Of a stretch of DNA of 64,000 nt, positions 52,701 to 64,000 are shown one piece after another. The notes below the pieces were generated by a model. That model did not search any database. It had not been told where the DNA came from and worked only from the letters and a program-made list of their open reading frames with translations. The DNA lies in NCBI GenBank assembly GCA_030268105.1, contig BSDZ01000079.1:4610001-4674000 (forward strand). Direction: 5' to 3'. The translations under genes were made by a program, and so were the position numbers. The stretch is from Volvox africanus (lineage: Eukaryota; Chlorophyta; Chlorophyceae; Chlamydomonadales; Volvocaceae). Each line of letters starts with the position of its first letter. Position 1 is the first letter of the stretch.

Positions 52701-55538
52701 TAAAAACTCAATAGTCTCCCGCACCCACCGCGCTCCAAGACTGGCCTGCTCCTTGGAAGAGAAAACGAAAAGAAAGTCGTCCAGGTAGGGTAGAACCCGA
52801 GCTCCAAGACGGGCTGGTCGTCCACTGCCACATGTTGGGAAAAACTGATGCGGCGGCATGGGAGGTGTAACCCGACATTTCTTGCCACCGACCGCTGCAA
52901 TAGGATCCCTCCAGAAACGCACTACATTCCGCATAATCTTCGTGAACCAGTAAGGACTATTCAACCAACCCATGGGTAGGGCATTCATTTCATACAGAGT
53001 GTCGCAGAAGCGGAAGGTAAAGAAACGCCGATCCACAGGACGGATGGGAATATGGTAAAAGGCATCAGCTAAATCCACCTTGATCATCCACGAATTCTGA
53101 ATGCCCATACGATGTAGGGTACGGAGGGATTCATAACGGCACTTATGAGCCTTCTGCGCAATGTTCATCCGCTTAAGGTTGACAACAAGGCGCCAGGAAG
53201 CACTACCCTGCTTTGGCACACAAAAGGCATTAACCACATGCTCAACCGTCCATGAGGGGTCCACACGGGAGATGGCCCCAAGAGCAATGAGGCGGGGTTC
53301 TTCTACCTCCTGCCACCACCGTTTCTGTATCTCTGAGACCGGAAAACTCGGGAGATCAAAGGCAGGGGGCAGACAAACATTACGAAACTCCACTGGAAGC
53401 CCCTGCTTCAGCACATGTAGCGTCCGAGTGTCCACCCCAATAGCCTTCCAAGCCGCTGGGTGTGCTTGAACTCGAGCATGCAAAGGGGGGCTTATGTTCC
53501 AAAACTATTTCAATTCTGCCCCGGGGCACTAGCACCCGAGGTGGAGCTCCCTACCACAGCAGAGGCACGATTGGGCGGGAAACCTCGCCCTGCAAAACCA
53601 CCACCACACCACCAGTGTTGGCGAGTGCCATTAAAAAGGAGAACTCCAGTATTGCCACCAGTACGAGTCTTGTGCTCCTTCTCTGCGAGATACTTTAAGG
53701 AAACCTTCTGGCGGGCACGGGCAAACTCATCATCATATTCCCGCAGAACATCATCATGAACTGCACGTTCTGCCGTGGCAAAATAATGATGGTGCAGAGC
53801 CACAAGGCCGTCCCTACCACGCGAAGAAAACTCAATAATGCAATTTATGCGGGCGGATATCAGCTCCCGGAGCCAGTTCATATTATAATGCAAGGTGCGA
53901 TGAGTATTGGAAACCACTGCCAACCAACTCTGATTCAGACCCATATGCGCAACACTCTTTATCAAAGATTCAAGGCCGGCAGCAGTCAGCTCTGCAATTG
54001 ATAGAGCTGTCATTAAAATTCCGAACTCGTAAAGCAGGGAGCCTGCACGGTCCGGTTGTCCTCGCTGCGCATGCTCTAAATCCCGCCATTCCGGAAAGGC
54101 TTCGTAATTAAGCAGGACGAGATTATTAGCATTATTTCCTCCAGATGGCAGGCCAGATATGATACGTCTAGGGAAAGGGAAGCGTCCCGTTTCCGGTGAT
54201 TGCTGCGCTCGCGGGTCCTGATAGTAGCGCGACAGGAATTCAAAGTCCACCATTCCCGGTTGCCCACCTTGATTTAACTGAGTGGACAGTGTCTGGACAT
54301 GTTGCTGCAGTTGCAGGATTAGAGCCGTTTGCTGTTCGGCGACACTTGGACCCACATGTTGCATCATTGCGACCCCCTGATGATTCAGGAGTGTCGGTCC
54401 CACTGGTGTCCCCGGGTGGGAATAACCTCCAAGCGGGTTGGTGTAGGTCGAGCCGCTGGCCGGTAATCCTCCGCCGAGGGCCTCCATGGCAAGGGCGCCA
54501 TTCATGACGCCCACCAGCACCATGATGATGTGGATCATTGTAGAAAGTAAACAGAGCGATGTAGGAGGACGCTCTATCCGATGGGTCCTGCTGACAAGCT
54601 GAAAGCACAGCGGTTTTTTATACAGAAACGCGCCAAGGGGCGCGGGATCCGCTTCATTGTTCAGCGCGTGCTGAACAACAAAAACAAGATAAAAGGAACG
54701 ACTACGCACGCGAATAAATACAGCCCTGAGGACACGGGCTGAGGTAAGGCCCTTAGTTTAAATGCCTTACCGAGGCCTTACGCCTAACTAACCCGGCTTC
54801 CTAACGCAAGCCCGCATTAATGTCCTTTAACCTGTTTTCTCCTTTCTGTCTTTTATGTAATTGTTCCTATTCTCCCCAAACGTACTTCCTTTTTATGTAG
54901 GCAAAGAGTACACAGCCCTCTACGACAAGGAACTCCAGCAGGAAAGCTAGGAACTCAAGCAAGGCGGCAGCAAAAAAGGTACAGCCCATTCATCCTGTCT
55001 TCCTGTTTTATTGAGCTGTAATTTCATGTTTCGTTATATTCTTTTCATTTGCTGTGTGCTTTGTCGTTTGATGTGCCATATGTCGATTTATTTTTCTCTT
55101 TTTTGATAGAAATTGTAAGCTTGTAATTTCTCAAATCATATATGTATGCTAACGTCGGCCCTTGAAGGTAACGAACGATGACGATGTGCGGCCATCCACG
55201 AAAGTGAGGCGACCAAGCACGGGCACCAAAAGAAAGGTACGAAATATTGAGGTCAGACATTACTTACTTTTTAATATAACCTTTTTATTACTACCAAGTC
55301 CCTTCACGTATTTTGGACCAGCAGGTGCCGTTGGAAGACAAGTCTACGGATGACGATGACAGTTACGACCACCAGGGACAGAAGGTGATTTCCTTAGTTC
55401 AGCTTATTATCTAAATTTCCTTCATGTTTGAATGTATAATTATAATATGTGTTGTTTCGACTGACAAAGGTCAAGAGTGTTTCGGAAGGTGTGCGATGTA
55501 CACGGGCACTACGTCAACGTGGGAGCTCAGGGAGTTAG
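49747..55538 (+). CDS. CACTA-borne gene of short, charged, phase-0 exons split by the DIRS insertion (tentative, possibly decayed)
   Basis: Candidate exons: about 49747-49915, 54901-54978, 55168-55236, 55325-55384 and 55470 onward, each with AG before and GT after. The three middle exons are 78, 69 and 60 nt, all multiples of three in phase 0. They encode Lys/Arg/Ser/Asp-rich peptides such as SSRKARNSSKAAAKK, STKVRRPSTGTKRK and STDDDDSYDHQ, as in a disordered nuclear-protein tail. The first exon carries an in-frame TGA six bases before its donor, and the frame from the last exon stops at 55538, so the gene may be dead or spliced otherwise. A further acidic frame at 55710-55803 (MSEDENIEDEQDD...) may belong to it. 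The DIRS element lies in the intron after the first exon. Confidence 0.4.
50039..50068 (-). repeat. DIRS split repeat B2 (outer)
   Basis: 30 bp including GTTGTTGCTCTCGGAACAAA, identical to 50342-50371. Confidence 0.85.
50191..50346 (-). repeat. DIRS split repeat A2
   Basis: 156 bp, starts GCGCGTGCTGAACAAC on the plus strand; matches 54664-54819 except at about two sites. Its last five bases overlap B1. Confidence 0.92.
50342..50371 (-). repeat. DIRS split repeat B1 (inner)
   Basis: Identical 30-bp partner of B2; abuts and slightly overlaps A2, as expected at the circular-junction complement. Confidence 0.85.
50390..51448 (-). pseudogene. Tyrosine recombinase of the DIRS element, broken by an in-frame TGA
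   Basis: The frame is open from about 51448 to a TGA at 50593-50591, then continues in the same frame to a TAA at 50392-50390. Before the stop: WRSYGSHFAAFVRFC, TAQPYFSAVNTIHDLLG and LGFCLFLRPDCLL (first catalytic Arg region), ending HTLYSLR. After it: GGASAARAAGVP, FGGWSTNSSALREHYLDL, the Arg/His/Tyr end of a YR. The stop falls exactly in the conserved LR-x-GGA motif, where a codon for a polar or basic residue is usual; a CGA-to-TGA transition is the simplest explanation. No ATG is obvious before MEGLEF, so the native start is uncertain. Confidence 0.85.
51510..53483 (-). CDS. DIRS reverse transcriptase / RNase H polyprotein
   Basis: A 657-residue intact ORF. RT core: FCVPKQGSASWRLVVNLKRM, KVDLADAFYHIPI, LPMGWLNSPYWFTK, and the catalytic YLDD about residue 235. 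RNase H: DLSVDASRHSWGA, then NWKELHVV, EDNTCMQAV and EADAASR give the Asp/Glu/Asp/Asp set. The C-terminal DLDLFASHINAQLP block is typical of DIRS pol. Some DIRS elements also encode a Dam-like methylase; none is evident here. It supplies cDNA synthesis for the element, which is integrated by the YR. Confidence 0.93.
   Translation of the reverse strand: MHARVQAHPAAWKAIGVDTRTLHVLKQGLPVEFRNVCLPPAFDLPSFPVSEIQKRWWQEVEEPRLIALGAISRVDPSWTVEHVVNAFCVPKQGSASWRLVVNLKRMNIAQKAHKCRYESLRTLHRMGIQNSWMIKVDLADAFYHIPIRPVDRRFFTFRFCDTLYEMNALPMGWLNSPYWFTKIMRNVVRFWRDPIAAVGGKKCRVTPPMPPHQFFPTCGSGRPARLGARVLPYLDDFLFVFSSKEQASLGARWVRETIEFLGLACHPTKCQWEPSQAVYHLGITVNTASGLFEVPKEKLSKLRWLAVGLRVTAKKNRRVVQKRELAKFCGFTQSVKLVLTPAPLFLRNFCDDIMQPVGWSGRIRLSRGSLWDLDWWADIPMWHCSAAIHIGPAAVDLSVDASRHSWGATLHGQIARGYWSSNDYLAHINWKELHVVRHALESFLPYVTQRVVLIREDNTCMQAVLGRLSSRSPCLHEEMRCLWSFLQEHSIILQVERVDSAENEADAASRWIDRDDYRLHPHLFQLIENRFGPHDLDLFASHINAQLPCFFSRHHCPGSSGVNALLQPWTGHNAYGCPPLDPDFLMAVVQKVREEQACVTLVVPYWTAQPWWQQLMELAVDLVFLPSNTVLFAPGMRGSSTFLPPPSWQVVAVRVQW
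53510..54538 (-). CDS. DIRS gag-like ORF1
   Basis: The frame is open from 54709, but the first 57 codons overlap the A1 repeat and leader; the likely start is the ATG at 54538 (MIHIIMVLVGVMNGAL), giving about 342 residues. Gln/Gly-rich N-terminal part, then a helical region with NYEAFPEWRDLEHAQRG and NQSWLAVVSNTHRTLHYN. By position it is the capsid/nucleocapsid-like protein. No zinc knuckle is seen. Confidence 0.75.
   Translation of the reverse strand: MIHIIMVLVGVMNGALAMEALGGGLPASGSTYTNPLGGYSHPGTPVGPTLLNHQGVAMMQHVGPSVAEQQTALILQLQQHVQTLSTQLNQGGQPGMVDFEFLSRYYQDPRAQQSPETGRFPFPRRIISGLPSGGNNANNLVLLNYEAFPEWRDLEHAQRGQPDRAGSLLYEFGILMTALSIAELTAAGLESLIKSVAHMGLNQSWLAVVSNTHRTLHYNMNWLRELISARINCIIEFSSRGRDGLVALHHHYFATAERAVHDDVLREYDDEFARARQKVSLKYLAEKEHKTRTGGNTGVLLFNGTRQHWWCGGGFAGRGFPPNRASAVVGSSTSGASAPGQN
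54664..54819 (-). repeat. DIRS split repeat A1
   Basis: Partner of 50191-50346; forms the 5' end of the element and abuts CACTA intron sequence at 54820. Confidence 0.92.
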
Positions 55539-56269
55539 CAGAAACAGGTAACAAAGTGTCCAAGTACATAGTACAACAAATGAAAGACTATGCTTTTAGA
55601 ATGATTAGTGGTACTTAAAAGCACTGCCCACCCTAGACATGATTAAGATTATTGTAACCGGAAGTGATAATTGCTGAGTGGTGACAGCTTAATTTACATT
55701 TATACATATGAGCGAGGACGAGAACATTGAGGACGAGCAGGATGACGCCACCACTGCGCCAGAGGAGGACGACAACAGAGAGAGTGAAATAGAAGACTAT
55801 TAGATAGAACTAACATCTAACATGTTTGTTTCTAAGCTTATATTAGAGCGGGCTGCTAAATGTGCGGTGGCAGATGAAGTTAGGATGTATGTACCTAATG
55901 ATGATTGAAATGATTGGTGCATGGTACAAATGATTATTGAACTCATAAACAAAATTTTATTGGCAGGATTGGATGTGTAGAAATTTGATTGTTTCGTTGA
56001 ATTAATGCGTACTCACCAATGGCTGCTTACCTGGATGCTTTCCGAATATTGAACTGTAAAGTATTGCCTGGAATATTTTCATCTATCAAAACTGAAATCC
56101 TATTGATATTCTTCATAACAGCTACGTACATTACGACAGGATAGTTTCCGTACACACTAAAATAATTCTGCAGCGGGTGGGCAAAACAGCAAACAATAAC
56201 AGGAACGATAACTGAAACAGTAAAGAAATAACCAGAACGACCAAAAGTAGTTACAGTGAGCAAGAATGC

Positions 56270-56840
56270 GAGGCTGCCTCGTACGCAAAGCGAAAGTGGC
56301 GCGAATGTTGCTATCGCACGCGTAAGACCTTGCGAAAGCGTGCGAATATGTTAGTTACATGCGTTTAAGACTTTTACGCAACCCACAACTGCTACCTGTG
56401 TACGCATTATTCGCAGCATACGCAAGCATGCGTTAATGCGCGTTAATGCGCGTTAGGCGTGCGTATATTGTGCGTTAGAAAACTTTAACTTCCATGCATG
56501 CTATGTATTTTTGCTTGCGTATGGGTCTCTAACGCTTGCGTTGCGTTAGGCCTAACGCACACCTTAGAATCTATGTGGGTGCGTTTGACATTGCGTAAGT
56601 TCGCGTTAGGTTGCGTTAGCTAACGCAAAGTAAACGCAAACATTTTCGTTCCCTCCCAAAAAAGTTTATTTGCGATTGCGTTAGGTGCGTTAGGATTGCG
56701 TTAGCGATACGCAAGCAATAACGCAATGCGTTTGATTTGCGTTAGGCTTTGTGTTAGCTCGCGTTAGTTCGCGTTAAGCTTGCGTTAGGCTTGCGTTAGG
56801 GGTCCCTAGCGCGAGCCTAACGCGAGCTAACGCACGAATT
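56270..56840. repeat. Right subterminal GCGTTAG array
   Basis: At least fifteen GCGTTAG or CTAACGC cores in both orientations over about 570 bp, denser near the tip. Confidence 0.8.
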
Positions 56841-56853
56841 CCTTGTTATAGTG
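56813..56853 (-). repeat. Right terminal inverted repeat of the CACTA element
   Basis: Read on the minus strand it begins CACTATAACAAGGAATTCGT, matching the left tip. Confidence 0.9.
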
Positions 56854-56856
56854 TTT

Positions 56857-63042
<6,186 letters not shown>

Positions 63043-63047
63043 GCTTT

Positions 63048-63305
63048 ACCTGTGGCCACTAACCTGGCAGTCCCTACCTTCCCCGGTGTTTCGGGGCACC
63101 CTCATCCGGTCTCCCATGCCGACTTCTCCGAAATCAGTGCTCTTCCCGGATTCAGCACCCACCAACGGCATCCAGCGAAAATCTGCCGAATCAACTAAGA
63201 CGTCAACTCCGCACCGGGTCAGCTCGCAGGTTACTATTATCGGGTCCTTCACCGTCCATCGACATGGGGCCACCCTGCTCTCAACCTGTGGATAGTCTTT
63301 CGTCC
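63048..63305 (-). repeat. Dispersed repeat, copy 3 (inverted)
   Basis: Reverse complement of copy 1; the frame is intact and encodes CRWTVKDPIIVTCELTRCG and SADFRWMPLVGAESGKS. Confidence 0.85.
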
Positions 63306-63551
63306 GATCTTGGTCGGAGTCGAACTCAGAGTTCCAGGGCCAACCCCATCCCCCATATTGCATTTCTTAAGTTCTTTTGTAATACCATGTGTAAGTAATA
63401 GAGATCCCTTCTTCCATCCCCAACAAGACACCGATCCGCTCTGAGATTCGCCCTTCTCTTTTTGAAACCCCAAAACCTCTCCCCACCACAACGCCATCGT
63501 GCTGTCTCGGAAACTCCCCACAGTAATCTAGTTCGGCTGCTGTGTGTATGT

Positions 63552-63700
63552 GTGTGGGATAGGAGGGCTTTGCTTCACCCGTGGCCACTACCTGGCAGTC
63601 CCTATTTTCACCTGTGTTTCGGGGCACCCTCATCCGTTCACCCATGTTGACTTATCCAAAATCAGTGATTTCCCGGGTTCAGCACCCACCACCAGCATGC
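63552..63700 (-). repeat. Dispersed repeat, copy 4 (partial, inverted)
   Basis: Matches only the 3' half of the family, from the VVGAEPGKS-encoding part to the CCTATCCCACACACA end. It follows directly on the protein-like frame at the window edge. Confidence 0.75.
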
Positions 63701-64000
63701 TGTGCGCTTGACTTGTTTTTATAAAGACTTTTGTCTTCCCATTAATAACTTGCGTTTTCAATTCACGCCAAAAAGACTCATCACAGATGTATATACCGCC
63801 ACGGTTACATTTGTCCCACCCGAAGCGCACCATGGGTTCCTTGCGGATCAAACACGGCATTTCCGGGTCGTAATAAGCCGCAGGCTCCAGGCCTGAGTCC
63901 TCATCACCCCGGTCCCCTTCCACTTCCGCTTCCACGTTCCCCGCCGGCCCAATCTCTGCGTTCTGCGGCTCCTGCTGCCTCGCCGCATCGCATTGCTGCT
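63701..64000 (-). CDS. Partial unidentified gene at the window edge
   Basis: One minus-strand frame is open from the edge to about 63701 and then runs on into dispersed repeat copy 4, stopping near 63630. It reads an acidic stretch (EAEVEGDRGDEDSG), then YYDPEMPCLIRKEPMVRFG, WDKCNRGGIYICDESFW and NGKTKVFIKTS. The Trp/Cys/Asp-rich middle is not low complexity and looks like a real domain, which I do not recognise. Whether the run-on into the repeat is coding or a splice donor has been missed is unclear. Confidence 0.45.

Larger units (their letters stand above)
50039..54819 (-). mobile_element. DIRS-order retrotransposon (Kangaroo/PAT-like) with split direct repeats
   Basis: Reading on the minus strand, the order is A1 (54819-54664), gag-like ORF, RT/RNase H ORF, tyrosine-recombinase frame, B1 (50371-50342), A2 (50346-50191), B2 (50068-50039). 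That A1-ORFs-B1-A2-B2 arrangement of split direct repeats, with a YR instead of a DDE integrase, defines PAT/Kangaroo-type DIRS elements; Kangaroo was described in Volvox carteri. No target-site duplication is expected or seen. The two 156-bp A repeats differ at about two positions, so the insertion is young. It interrupts the CACTA element. Confidence 0.92.
47822..56853. mobile_element. CACTA (EnSpm) DNA transposon, complete ends, interrupted by a DIRS element
   Basis: The left end reads CACTATAACAA and the right end is its inverted copy ...TTGTTATAGTG. About 40 bp at each tip match apart from a few single-base indels. The flanks are TTT at 47819-47821 and TTT at 56854-56856, a 3-bp target duplication as expected of CACTA elements. 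Both ends carry long arrays of GCGTTAG/CTAACGC motifs, the type of subterminal repeat bound by CACTA accessory proteins. Total length is 9,032 bp; without the nested 4.8-kb retroelement it is about 4.25 kb. No CACTA transposase domain was recognised, so it is likely non-autonomous or has an unfamiliar or decayed gene. Confidence 0.9.

Overview
This is a window of nuclear DNA from a volvocine green alga, probably Volvox or a close relative. The genes are rich in introns, splice sites are GT-AG with a few GC-AG, proteins carry inserted low-complexity runs (poly-Ala, Pro-rich, Thr-rich), and TGTAA motifs lie a few hundred bases after stop codons. Simple repeats are abundant, and the window holds a Kangaroo/PAT-type DIRS retrotransposon and TTTAGGG/TTTTAGGG telomere-like DNA. 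Exon models were read by eye from conserved protein blocks, splice motifs and reading-phase agreement; no database search was run.

Layout. 1-117: last exon of an unknown gene. 2250-6368 (minus): fold-III PLP-dependent amino-acid decarboxylase in seven exons, one only 29 nt. 6621-12641 (plus): ACAD10/11- or IBR3-like fusion of an APH kinase-like domain and an acyl-CoA dehydrogenase, ending in the peroxisomal signal ARL. These two genes are head to head across 252 bp. 16439-17708: a 1.27-kb GGGACA hexamer array starting about 60 bp past the stop of the next gene. 17766-27610 (minus): a very large membrane protein with a MORN-like segment and a split DUF900-type serine hydrolase. One of its introns holds about 490 bp of bacterial-type 16S rRNA that looks Rickettsiales-like. 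28216-32110 (plus): a type II membrane protein with an atypical kinase-like domain. 34932-39737 (plus): kinesin-5.

40.4-47.2 kb (minus) holds two tandem related genes, each with a membrane anchor followed by a shared domain I do not recognise; the second also carries long proline-rich arms. 47822-56853 is a complete CACTA (EnSpm) DNA transposon with terminal inverted repeats, a 3-bp target duplication and dense GCGTTAG subterminal arrays. Inside it, in an apparent intron of an element-borne gene, sits a 4.8-kb DIRS retrotransposon with split direct repeats, a gag-like ORF, RT/RNase H, and a tyrosine recombinase broken by one in-frame TGA. From 56.9 kb to the end the sequence is gene-poor: dispersed repeat copies, a 753-bp CT array, and part of an unknown minus-strand gene at the edge.

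The genes do not form one pathway. Amino-acid decarboxylation, peroxisomal beta-oxidation, a membrane serine hydrolase, a secretory-pathway kinase-like protein, spindle kinesin and wall-type proline-rich proteins are simply neighbours. The most notable features are the intronic 16S fragment, the nested CACTA/DIRS insertion, the G-quadruplex-type array and the paired novel-domain membrane genes.
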